From Mesorhizobium shangrilense (lineage in GTDB: Bacteria > Pseudomonadota > Alphaproteobacteria > Rhizobiales > Rhizobiaceae), in contig NZ_JAQGPN010000001.1 in assembly GCF_028826155.1 (NCBI RefSeq), forward strand, positions 2,299,501 through 2,363,500: a stretch of DNA of 64,000 nucleotides, written 5' to 3'. Both the position numbers and the translations under genes were made by a program. The number at the start of each line of letters is the position of its first letter. Position 1 is the stretch's first letter. Below, piece by piece: positions 23,901 through 31,633 of the stretch. The notes beneath the pieces are model-generated. The model worked only from the letters and a program-made list of their open reading frames with translations, was not told the DNA's origin and ran no database searches.

Positions 23901-24362
23901 ATGAAGATCCGCATGAACTATTTCGCGAAGGCGCCGGGCCTCCTCGCGAAGATGACCGAACTCGACAAGGCGGTCGAGGAGTCCGGCTTCGATCGCAAGC
24001 TGCTGCACCTGGTCAAGCTGCGCACCTCGCAGATCAATGGATGCGCCTATTGCGTCGACATGCACGTCAAGGAAGCCCGCCGCGACGGCGAGGCCGAGCA
24101 GCGCATCCATCTCGTCAGTGCTTGGCGGGAAAGCCCGCTTTTCTCGGAGCGTGAACGCGCTGCGCTGGAGTGGACCGAAGCCCTGACGCTGCTGCCCCAG
24201 AGCCGGGCTGCCGACGAGTTCTACGATCCGCTGAGGAGCCACTTCTCCGATGTCGAGATCGTCCAGCTCACCATGCTGATCGGCGTCATCAACACCTGGA
24301 ACCGATTGGCAGTCGGGTTTCGCTCCATGCATCCGATCGATCGCGAGACGCAGGTCGCGTGA
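23901..24362 (+). CDS. Carboxymuconolactone decarboxylase/AhpD-like family protein
   Basis: A 153-residue alkylhydroperoxidase-D-like protein. The redox CxxC is in GCAYCVDMHVKEAR with the expected downstream His. Relatives reduce peroxides or carry out dithiol chemistry with AhpC-type partners, though many are uncharacterised. The start ATG 23901 follows AGAGGAACGATC. Placement behind an Rrf2 regulator with its own operator suggests induction by oxidative or electrophilic stress. It is convergent with the TRAP transporter gene. Confidence 0.92.
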   Translation: MKIRMNYFAKAPGLLAKMTELDKAVEESGFDRKLLHLVKLRTSQINGCAYCVDMHVKEARRDGEAEQRIHLVSAWRESPLFSERERAALEWTEALTLLPQSRAADEFYDPLRSHFSDVEIVQLTMLIGVINTWNRLAVGFRSMHPIDRETQVA

Positions 24363-24376
24363 GCGGAGGAAGAGAT

Positions 24377-24404
24377 GGGCCCGCCGCGACAACGCGGCAG
24401 GCCC
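24377..24404. terminator. Bidirectional hairpin between convergent genes
   Basis: GGGCC and GCCGCG (24377-24388) pair with CGCGGC and GGCCC (24393-24404) around ACAA, with one mismatch. It lies 15 bases after the AhpD-like gene and about 60 bases past the end of the convergent TRAP permease gene. No long U-run is seen. Confidence 0.55.
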
Positions 24405-24467
24405 TTGCGACGAAGCGCGGAAGTCGGGACCGTTGAGGCCGGGACACGGCTCGACAGTATCCCAAGG

Positions 24468-26528
24468 CTAGGCGGTTACCTGTCTCCCGGAGAGGCCGTT
24501 CCACTGGTTCAGCAACACCGGTGCTGCCAGGGCCAGTCCCGCAAGGGTCGAGTAGAGCTCGGGCATGATCATCAGGAAGGCCGCCAGGACCAGAAGCGCA
24601 TTCTCCCATGGCTTGGTGCGGACCAGCATGAAACGCGACAGGGCAGCGCCCAGGCAGACAATGCCGAACGTACAACCGAAAAATGCCACGGCGAAGGAAG
24701 TCCAGGTGAAATCCTTGGTGACCAGCAGCAGCGAGGGCGAGAAGACGAAGACGAAAGGCACCAGCACCTTTCCGAGGCCCAACCTGAAGGCAATGTTGCC
24801 GGTCTTGAACGGATCGGCTGCCGCCATGCCGGCAGCCGCGTAGGCGGCCAGCGCGACTGGCGGAGTGATGTCGGCCAGCACGCCGTAGTAGAAGACGAAG
24901 AAGTGGGCGACGATGGGTTCGACGCCGAGCAGGACGAGGGCCGGCGCTGCAATGGTGACCATGATGATGTAGTTTGCGGTCGTCGGGATGCCGCAGCCCA
25001 TCAGGATGCACACCATGCCAGTCATCAACAGGGTGAAGAACAGGGTGAGGCTTGTCGGCGTCAGCAGGTCGCCCGGCACGAGGGCGTGGACGAAATCCGC
25101 CATCTGCGCGGCCGTCGAGGTGACGATGAAGGAAACCTTGAACCCGACACCGGTGAACGTCACCACGCCGACGACGATCCCGACCGTTGCGGCCGCCGCG
25201 CCCACTGCGAGCGCATATTTCGCCCCGTCGCGGAGACTTTCGAGGATCTCCCAGACCGACATGCGTCGCCTTGGATTGAGCAAGCCGACCGCGACGCAAA
25301 GCGTGATGCCCCAGAATGCGGCCATGTAGGGCGTATAGCCGGCCAGCAGCACCCCAATAAGCGCGATCAGGGGAATGATGGTCGGCCAGTCGCGCTTCAG
25401 CGCTGCCGACACGTCGGGCATCTCGTCCGGGCGCAATCCCCGCAGGCCGTTCCGCTTTGCCTCGAAGTGAACCTGCACCAGCACGCCGAAGAAATGCATG
25501 AAGGCCGGCACGACGGCAGCGAGGATGATGGTCGTGTAGGGGAGTTCAAGAAACTCGATCATCAGGAAGGCGGCTGCGCCCATGATGGGCGGCGTGATCT
25601 GCCCCCCGGTTGATGACGCCGCCTCGACCGCCGCCGCAAAGGGCCGCTTGTAGCCGAGCTTGATCATGGCCGGGATGGTGAGGGAGCCGACGGTAACCGT
25701 ATTGGCGACCGAGGAGCCGGAGATCATGCCGAAGAGCGCCGACCCGAAGATCGAGACCTTGGCCGGACCGCCGGCATAGCGGCCCGCTACCCAGGCGGCG
25801 CAATCAAGGAAGAGCTGGCCGAGCCCGATGCGGGTGGCGAAGACGCCGAACAGCACGAAGTGGAAGACATAGGTCGCGACGACGCCGAGGGCGATGCCGT
25901 AGATGCCTTGCGTGGTCAGGTAGAGATGATCGACCAAGCCGGAAACGGTTGCACCGGGATGGACCAGGATGCTGGGCATCCACGGACCGAACAGCGCGTA
26001 GCCCATGAAAACGAGGGCAATGACGGGCAACGGCCAGCCGACGGACCGGCGCGTCGCCTCGAGCAGCACCACGATCAGGGTGATCCCGAGCGCGACGTCG
26101 GTTGCGGTGGGATTGCCGACGCGAAATGCAAGATCGTCCAGCGGAATCATTGGGACGTGAGCAACCGCGACGACTGCCGCGACAGCAAGGCCCCAGTCGA
26201 CAAGCGGAATGCCGAGCGGGCTCAGAAGCGTCGACCTGGCCGGCGTGTTGTAGCCGCGCTTTACCGCCGGAAAGACGAGAAAGACCAGCGCAAGCACGAA
26301 GGACAGATGGATGCCGCGGTGGACCATTTCCGAGAGCAGGCCGAAGCCCGCCGTATAATAGTGGAAGATGGAAAGGGCGATCAGCAGCGCGCCGACGAGC
26401 CGGCCGGACAGCGGCGAAAGCTTGCGGAAACGAATCTCGGAATCGAACTGCTCCTCGAGTTCGCGCGCCTTCTCCTCATCGAGCTCCAGCGGAGCCAGAC
26501 GGACATCATCGTTCTTCTGGTCGGTCAT
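24468..26528 (-). CDS. TRAP transporter permease, fused small and large subunits (TAXI type)
   Basis: A 686-residue inner-membrane protein in which the DctQ-like (4-helix) and DctM-like (12-helix) subunits are fused, as is usual for TAXI-type systems. It has many hydrophobic segments. Family sequence is clear in SGSSVANTVTVGSLTIPAM and SSTGGQITPPIMGAAAFLM, and a second repeat has CGIPTTANYIIMVTIAAPAL and DITPPVALAAYAAAGMA. TRAP systems import organic acids with an ion gradient. The solute receptor is the next gene upstream in the transcript (27609-26626), separated by a hairpin. The ligand is unknown. Confidence 0.95.
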   Translation of the reverse strand: MTDQKNDDVRLAPLELDEEKARELEEQFDSEIRFRKLSPLSGRLVGALLIALSIFHYYTAGFGLLSEMVHRGIHLSFVLALVFLVFPAVKRGYNTPARSTLLSPLGIPLVDWGLAVAAVVAVAHVPMIPLDDLAFRVGNPTATDVALGITLIVVLLEATRRSVGWPLPVIALVFMGYALFGPWMPSILVHPGATVSGLVDHLYLTTQGIYGIALGVVATYVFHFVLFGVFATRIGLGQLFLDCAAWVAGRYAGGPAKVSIFGSALFGMISGSSVANTVTVGSLTIPAMIKLGYKRPFAAAVEAASSTGGQITPPIMGAAAFLMIEFLELPYTTIILAAVVPAFMHFFGVLVQVHFEAKRNGLRGLRPDEMPDVSAALKRDWPTIIPLIALIGVLLAGYTPYMAAFWGITLCVAVGLLNPRRRMSVWEILESLRDGAKYALAVGAAAATVGIVVGVVTFTGVGFKVSFIVTSTAAQMADFVHALVPGDLLTPTSLTLFFTLLMTGMVCILMGCGIPTTANYIIMVTIAAPALVLLGVEPIVAHFFVFYYGVLADITPPVALAAYAAAGMAAADPFKTGNIAFRLGLGKVLVPFVFVFSPSLLLVTKDFTWTSFAVAFFGCTFGIVCLGAALSRFMLVRTKPWENALLVLAAFLMIMPELYSTLAGLALAAPVLLNQWNGLSGRQVTA

Positions 26529-26570
26529 GCCTTCGCGGTTCCGCTGTTTGTCGGTTCATTCATATGCAAG

Positions 26571-26598
26571 GAAGGCGGAAAGCACGCTTTCCGCCTTC
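26571..26598 (-). other. Perfect 13-base hairpin between TRAP receptor and permease genes
   Basis: GAAGGCGGAAAGC (26571-26583) pairs perfectly with GCTTTCCGCCTTC (26586-26598). It lies after the receptor stop and before the permease start in the transcript. As in the peptide ABC operon above, it may protect the receptor message and keep permease levels low. Confidence 0.7.
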
Positions 26599-26625
26599 GG
26601 GGAGTCGCAATTCCTTGGCGCGCCG

Positions 26626-27609
26626 CTATTTCAGGACGCCGGCCTCCTTGTAGAACTTCTCCGCACCGGGATGCAGCGGAATGCCCAGGCTGGTGACTGC
26701 GTTGTCGCGCGTGATCAGCTTGCCCTTGGCATGGCCCGCGTCGAGCGCCTTCCTCGAGCCTTCGCTCCAGAGCGACTTGGCAATGTTGTAGACCAGATCA
26801 TCGGGCTGCTTGGCGCTGGTGACCCACTGCGCGGCGACGGAGATCGTCTGGGTTTCCGGAACGCCCTTGTAGGTCTCGGCCGGCACGGTGTTGGCCGAAA
26901 AGAACTTGTAGTCTCCGAGCATCTTCTCCGCTTCCGGCCCGGAGACCGGCACCAGCGTGATCGACGTCGAGGCGGCCAGTTCGGTGATCGCTCCGGCCGG
27001 GAAGCCGCCGACAAAGAAGTACGCGTCGAGTGCGCCGTCCCGCATCTTCTCGCCCGACGGGCCGGGCTTCAGGTATTCGGCGGTAATGTCCTGCTCGGAC
27101 AGGCCATAGGCAGCCAGCACGATGCGGGCGTCGACGATGGTGCCCGAACCTGGCTCGTCAATCGATACGCGCTTGCCCTTCAGGTCGGCGATCGACTTGA
27201 TGCCCGCGTCGGCGCGCGCCACGACGTGAAGCGTCTCCGGATAGAGCGTCGCAATGAGGCGCAGATCCTCGACCTTGCCCTTTCCGTCATAGAGCCCGGT
27301 GCCGGAATGGGCCCAGAATGCCACGTCGGACTGCGTGAACCCGGATTCGGCGCTGCCGCTCTGGATGGCGTTGATGTTGGCCACCGACCCGTTGGACGAG
27401 ATAGCCGTTGCGACGAGGCCGGGCACGCCGTTCTCGCCGGTGGCGGAGATGGCGTTCGCAATCAGCCCGCCGATTGGATAGTAGGTTCCGGCCGTGCCTC
27501 CCGTCCCGATCCGGAAGAACGCCTGAGACTGAGCGAAAGCACGGTGTGCGCCCGCGGCGATCAAGGCGGCGCCGGCGGTAAAGGCGCGGCGCGTCATAGA
27601 AATTGCCAT
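26626..27609 (-). CDS. TAXI-family TRAP transporter solute-binding protein
   Basis: A 327-residue periplasmic receptor of the TAXI family. The ATG at 27609 follows GAAGGATCAAAC and begins a twin-arginine-like signal (MTRRAFTAGAALIAAG) cleaved near AFAQ. The family's opening block is visible (FRIGTGGTAGTYYPIGGLIA), as is VSIDEPGSGTIVDARIVLAA. It delivers its ligand to the fused permease encoded downstream. Substrates of TAXI systems are poorly known (glutamate or other organic acids in a few cases). The frame is open upstream to 27666, but that start has no ribosome site. Confidence 0.95.
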   Translation of the reverse strand: MAISMTRRAFTAGAALIAAGAHRAFAQSQAFFRIGTGGTAGTYYPIGGLIANAISATGENGVPGLVATAISSNGSVANINAIQSGSAESGFTQSDVAFWAHSGTGLYDGKGKVEDLRLIATLYPETLHVVARADAGIKSIADLKGKRVSIDEPGSGTIVDARIVLAAYGLSEQDITAEYLKPGPSGEKMRDGALDAYFFVGGFPAGAITELAASTSITLVPVSGPEAEKMLGDYKFFSANTVPAETYKGVPETQTISVAAQWVTSAKQPDDLVYNIAKSLWSEGSRKALDAGHAKGKLITRDNAVTSLGIPLHPGAEKFYKEAGVLK

Positions 27610-27843
27610 GTTTGATCCTTCGATTGCCAAAGGGCGAGGATGGGAAAGGACAAGGGCAATTGTCAATCCAGGATGGGAATGCGGCTGGGGATTGTGGCCC
27701 GCCGATGGTAGCCCGTGGGAGAAAGTCCGCGCAGGAATAATTTCTCGAGACGCGCGGCTTCCTGGAAAACGACCTTCGCCGCGGTCGGACCAGGGCCGCG
27801 CGCCAAGGCCGGCTCGATAGCGACCGTCGACGCGAATTGGCCG

Positions 27844-28152
27844 TCAGGCGTCCTTCGTGTCGAACATGTAGAGGTCGGCACCGCCGCTGGCGAAGTTGGC
27901 GAGGTCGTCGGCGGCCGCCTGTCCTTCCGGTGAGCCGAGCGCATCCTTGATCGCGGCGAGGCTGTCGAATGTCAGTATAGCAGTGAGATGCAGGCCGGAG
28001 GGGCCGTCCGGCGTTCCGATCGGGCCTGTGCTGATCTCGTACTTCCTGAGGCCGGGAATCTTCCTGGCGATCGGGATGTGCGTCGCATTGTAGTAGGCGT
28101 CGAACGCCGCTGGATCCTTCGGCGTCTTGTAAAGAACCACGAGCTTGGCCAT
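27844..28152 (-). CDS. EthD-family protein
   Basis: A 102-residue ferredoxin-like dimeric alpha-beta barrel protein. EthD members have a typical start (KLVVLYKTPKDPAAFDAYY) and HIPIARKIPGLRKYEI. The name comes from a gene needed for ethyl tert-butyl ether breakdown, but the biochemical role of most members is unknown. Ribosome site GGGAGGAAGCCG precedes ATG 28152. It lies on the same strand as the VOC/sigma-like/TetR genes and the TRAP genes. The gap 27610-27843 before the TRAP receptor holds no further gene that I can support. Confidence 0.88.
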   Translation of the reverse strand: MAKLVVLYKTPKDPAAFDAYYNATHIPIARKIPGLRKYEISTGPIGTPDGPSGLHLTAILTFDSLAAIKDALGSPEGQAAADDLANFASGGADLYMFDTKDA

Positions 28153-28318
28153 CGGCTTCCTCCCGGAAAGCTGTTTGCACGGTGCCCGGCGGGATCGTGG
28201 CGGGAGTGGGGCGCGTCGTCAACGCGACCTTCGGATAGGCGCCTTGCGGCATCGACCGGGCACTGCCGACGCCGCTGCCGACTGCCGGGCTCAGCGCTTG
28301 CGTGAGCGCGGCCGGCGT

Positions 28319-28705
28319 TCAGCCCGACGTCCGTGGCACGTTCTCGGCCTGGTAGAACGAGACGATGTGCCCGTCAGGATCGCGAAAGTCGGCGAACCAG
28401 CCGCCGGGCGCTTCCGACACCGGCGTCACGATCTCCACGCCGCGTGACGCAAGCGAGGCGAGCACCGTGTCGATACCGCCTTCCGACAGACCGAACACGA
28501 CGCCCGGCGTGTTGCCGGGCTTCGGATCGCCCGGGAACACGAGGACTTCGACGTTCGATCCGATCCGGGCGAGCAGCCAGGACGACCCGTCTGGCTCGTC
28601 GGTCCGCATGAACTCGAAGCCCAGGTTCTCGCGATAGAATTTCTCGGTGCGGTCGACGTCCGTGACATTGAGGATGATGGAAACGTTGCTGATCTTCAAA
28701 GGCAT
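28319..28705 (-). CDS. VOC (glyoxalase/bleomycin-resistance) family protein
   Basis: A 128-residue VOC-fold protein with the two-module pattern VSIILNVTDVDRTEKFYREN and a closing FRDPDGHIVSFYQ. Members bind a metal and act as dioxygenases, lyases, isomerases or drug-binding proteins; the substrate cannot be given here. It starts at ATG 28705 after AGGAG. It follows the sigma-like gene by 27 bases, so the TetR, sigma-like and VOC genes probably form one transcript. Confidence 0.9.
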   Translation of the reverse strand: MPLKISNVSIILNVTDVDRTEKFYRENLGFEFMRTDEPDGSSWLLARIGSNVEVLVFPGDPKPGNTPGVVFGLSEGGIDTVLASLASRGVEIVTPVSEAPGGWFADFRDPDGHIVSFYQAENVPRTSG

Positions 28706-28732
28706 GAAAAATCACTCCTGGCTGTCGTTGCG

Positions 28733-29350
28733 CTAAGAGTTGCCGTCGGGGAGCCGAATGTGAGGCGATGTCAGAAAAATTTGATGACCGTCTGGATCGG
28801 ATATGGCGAAGCGCCGACCTTCGAGGCGCGACATGCCCGCCTTCAGGCTGCGCCGCGCCAGCCCGTCGGCGCCGCTCGCGGGCGCGATGTCGTCGGCCGC
28901 TGACGCCCCTGCCGCCGCCACGGCCCTGCGCAGCGCGCTGATGCGCTGACGCAGCGCCGTATCCGGAAGGCCTAGAAGGAAGGCGATCTCGGTGCGGCCG
29001 AGCCCGACATTGACGAGCAGCGCGACGATCCTGAGCGATGGCGGCAGCGCTTCAACGAAATCCTCTGCAAGGCGTCGCGGGGCCGGCGGGGGCAGCTGGC
29101 GGTCCTCCTCATGGGCGACCTCGCGGCGCTTGCGACGGATCGCGCCGCGCGCCAGGAACTTGGAGCGCAGCCGCACGGCTCCGCATGCCCAGGGCAGGAA
29201 GCGGCTGTCGGCGCAATCCATGCCGGCTTCGATCGCCGCCGCCAGCACATCCTGGACCACGTCGTCCGCTTCGTCCCGGACAACGCAGTGGCGCAGGGCG
29301 ACACGCCGCAGGGTCTGGATCGTCGCCATACCCACGCCGCGGCCGCGCAT
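28733..29350 (-). CDS. Sigma-70-like regulatory protein with a C-terminal VOC-like tail
   Basis: A 205-residue protein I cannot place exactly. Residues about 10-75 resemble an ECF sigma region 2 (DEADDVVQDVLAAAIEAG), and residues about 100-145 resemble the region-4 helix-turn-helix (LPPSLRIVALLVNVGLGRTE; then LGLPDTALRQRISALRRAV). The last 30 residues instead resemble the final strand pair of a glyoxalase-type VOC domain (RRFAISDPDGHQIFL). It starts 3 bases after the TetR stop and is followed by a complete VOC gene, so it may be a fusion of a sigma-like protein with a VOC remnant. Whether it acts as a sigma factor is uncertain. Confidence 0.7.
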   Translation of the reverse strand: MRGRGVGMATIQTLRRVALRHCVVRDEADDVVQDVLAAAIEAGMDCADSRFLPWACGAVRLRSKFLARGAIRRKRREVAHEEDRQLPPPAPRRLAEDFVEALPPSLRIVALLVNVGLGRTEIAFLLGLPDTALRQRISALRRAVAAAGASAADDIAPASGADGLARRSLKAGMSRLEGRRFAISDPDGHQIFLTSPHIRLPDGNS

Positions 29351-29353
29351 GGG

Positions 29354-29989
29354 TCAGGCTTCCGGCTTTGGTCGGAGGCCGTCCATGAAAAGCTGCTCCA
29401 GGAAGCGGGCGGCGTCCTCAAATCGTCCCTCTCCGCCGCGGTCCGGACCTAGCACGGCGCGGACCTGGACGTCGAAGTCCGCATAGTGCTGGGTCGTCGC
29501 CCATATCGAGAAGATCAGGTGATAGGGATCAATGCGGACGATCTGGCCCGCCCGTATCCAGCCCCGGATCACCTCGGCCTTCTCGTCGACCAGCTGCTTC
29601 AGTTCGCCCTCGAGCATCGGCATGATGCGCGGCGCGCCCTGGATGATCTCGTTGGCGAACAGCCGGCTCTCGCGCGGATAGTCGCGCGCCATTTCGAGCT
29701 TGCGGCGGATGTAGCCGCAAATCTCCGCCAGAGGGTCGCCGACGTCGTCCAGCTCGCGCAGCGGCGCCAGCCAGGTGTCAAGGAGGCGCTCCATCAGGGT
29801 AACGTGGATGTCTTCCTTGCGACGGAAGTAATAGAGCAGGTTGGGCTTCGACATGCCGGCCGCCTCGGCGATCTGGTCGATCGTGGCGCCCCGGAATCCG
29901 TTGGATGAAAACACCTCCAGCGCGGCTTCCAGGATGACCTCGCGCTTCTCGTTCTGGATGCGCGTGCGTGGACGGGCGGAGGCGGCCAA
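29354..29989 (-). CDS. TetR-family regulator, RutR-like (pyrimidine-responsive candidate)
   Basis: A 211-residue TetR repressor, close to the 212 of E. coli RutR. The N-terminal helix-turn-helix is clear (REVILEAALEVFSSNGFRG; IDQIAEAAGMSKPNLLYYF). The C-terminal ligand region has the RutR-like pattern YPRESRLFANEIIQGAPRI and IFSIWATTQHYADFDVQV. RutR senses uracil or thymine in E. coli. Here it is divergent from the beta-alanine-type aminotransferase gene and close to preTA, hydA and the carbamoylase. Two candidate RutR-type sites (19533-19548 and 30133-30148) support a local pyrimidine regulon. I leave the gene symbol blank because ligand and targets are inferred. Confidence 0.85.
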   Translation of the reverse strand: MAASARPRTRIQNEKREVILEAALEVFSSNGFRGATIDQIAEAAGMSKPNLLYYFRRKEDIHVTLMERLLDTWLAPLRELDDVGDPLAEICGYIRRKLEMARDYPRESRLFANEIIQGAPRIMPMLEGELKQLVDEKAEVIRGWIRAGQIVRIDPYHLIFSIWATTQHYADFDVQVRAVLGPDRGGEGRFEDAARFLEQLFMDGLRPKPEA

Positions 29990-30132
29990 GGTTCAGCAGC
30001 CTTCCGGCGACAAATAAGCGGGGCTGTATTGGCCCAATCGACTGGACCAGACCTTTCTCAGGCGTGGAGCGCGTAGGGGGTCGGACATTTCCGGTACTAT
30101 TCCCTTGACCGCCTGCATGGCGGTGCTAACGT

Positions 30133-30148
30133 TTGTCCAATCGGTCAA
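30133..30148. promoter_or_regulatory. Candidate RutR-type operator before the aminotransferase gene
   Basis: TTGTCCAATCGGTCAA fits 12 of 14 defined bases of the RutR palindrome. Its reverse complement, TTGACCGATTGGACAA, agrees with the preT site in 13 of 16 positions. It lies 77 bases before the aminotransferase ATG in the gap that also holds the start of the divergent TetR gene, so it could control both. Confidence 0.6.
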
Positions 30149-30225
30149 AAAATGCGTACCACAAGAGCGCATACGGGACCAAGCGTTGGCCGCAGTCAAT
30201 TCTGGGAAATTAGGAAAGCTTGGTC

Positions 30226-31554
30226 ATGTCAAATCGCCTGAAAGTCACGCCGAACGATCTCAGCGCGTTCTGGATGCCGTTCACTGCCAACCGGCAATTC
30301 AAGCAGGCGCCGCGCATGTTCGTGTCCGCCAAGGACATGCACTATACGACGACCGACGGGCGCAAGGTGCTCGATGGCACAGCGGGCCTCTGGTGCGTCA
30401 ATGCCGGCCACTGCCGGCCCAAGATCACCGAGGCGATCCAGCACCAGGCTGGCGAGCTCGACTATGCGCCGGCCTTCCAGATGGGCCATCCGATCGTCTT
30501 CGAGTTTGCCAACCGGCTGGTCGACATCGCACCGGAGGGCATGGACCATGTCTTCTTCACCAACTCGGGCTCCGAATCCGTCGAGACCGCGTTGAAGATG
30601 GCGCTCGCCTACCAGCGGGTGAAGGGCGAGGGCGCGCGCACCCGGCTGATCGGCCGCGAGCGCGGCTATCACGGCGTCAACTTCGGCGGCATCTCCGTCG
30701 GCGGCATCGTTGGCAACCGCAAGATGTTCGGCACGCTGCTGACCGGCGTCGACCACCTGCCGCACACGCACGACCTGGCCAAGAACGCCTTCACCAAGGG
30801 CGAGCCGGAGCATGGCGCAAATCTCGCCGACGAACTGGAGCGCATCGTCACGCTGCATGACGCCTCGACCATCGCGGCGGTCATCGTGGAGCCGGTGGCG
30901 GGCTCGACCGGCGTGCTCATCCCGCCGAAGGGCTATCTGCAGAAGCTGCGCGACATCTGCACCAAGCACGGCATCCTGCTGATTTTCGACGAGGTCATCA
31001 CGGGCTTCGGCCGCCTCGGCACGCCGTTCGCCGCCGACTATTTCGGCGTGACCCCCGACATCATGATCACCGCCAAGGGCGTCACCAACGGCGTGATCCC
31101 GATGGGCGCTGTATTCGTGAAGAAGGAGATCCACGACGCCTTCATGAACGGCCCGGAGCACCTGATCGAGTTCGCCCACGGCTACACCTATTCGGGCAAC
31201 CCGATCGCCTGTGCCGCAGGTCTGGGCACGCTCGACACTTACAAGGAAGAGGGGCTGCTGACGCGCGGCGCCGAACTCGCGCCCTATTGGGAGGATGCGC
31301 TGCACTCGCTGAAGGGCGAGCCGCATGTGATCGACGTCCGCAACATCGGCTTGGTGGGCGCCATCGAGCTGCAGCCGATCGCCGGCCAGCCGACCAAGCG
31401 GGCGTTCTCGGCCTTCGTGAAGGCGTTCGAGCGCGGCGCGCTGATCCGCACGACGGGCGACATCATCGCGCTGTCGCCGCCGCTCATCATCACGAAGGGC
31501 CAGATCGACGAACTGATCGATCATGTCCGCGAGGTATTGCGGATGATCGACTGA
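30226..31554 (+). CDS. Omega-aminotransferase, beta-alanine--pyruvate transaminase type
   Basis: A 442-residue class III PLP aminotransferase. It would convert beta-alanine (from uracil) or 3-aminoisobutyrate (from thymine) to the semialdehyde. The N-terminal block FWMPFTANRQFK is typical of beta-alanine:pyruvate enzymes; the PLP Asp is at about 255 (LLIFDEVITGFGRLG) and the Schiff-base Lys at 284 (ITAKGVTNG). I chose ATG 30226 over TTG 30220; AGGAAAG precedes it. The gene begins the run that leads to the carbamoylase and hydantoinase genes, in pathway-consistent context. Activity on other omega-amines is possible. Confidence 0.92.
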   Translation: MSNRLKVTPNDLSAFWMPFTANRQFKQAPRMFVSAKDMHYTTTDGRKVLDGTAGLWCVNAGHCRPKITEAIQHQAGELDYAPAFQMGHPIVFEFANRLVDIAPEGMDHVFFTNSGSESVETALKMALAYQRVKGEGARTRLIGRERGYHGVNFGGISVGGIVGNRKMFGTLLTGVDHLPHTHDLAKNAFTKGEPEHGANLADELERIVTLHDASTIAAVIVEPVAGSTGVLIPPKGYLQKLRDICTKHGILLIFDEVITGFGRLGTPFAADYFGVTPDIMITAKGVTNGVIPMGAVFVKKEIHDAFMNGPEHLIEFAHGYTYSGNPIACAAGLGTLDTYKEEGLLTRGAELAPYWEDALHSLKGEPHVIDVRNIGLVGAIELQPIAGQPTKRAFSAFVKAFERGALIRTTGDIIALSPPLIITKGQIDELIDHVREVLRMID

Positions 31555-31633
31555 GGCCTCGGCCTCACCCAAGGAGCCGGCGTCGGGAACCGCCGGCCCA
31601 TGGGACGACATTTGGAATGGGAGTATTTTGCGT

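Noticed and set aside
24375..25613. A 412-codon frame antisense to the TRAP permease
   Set aside because: Its translation is highly charged and repeat-like and it lies wholly opposite a well-supported membrane protein gene.
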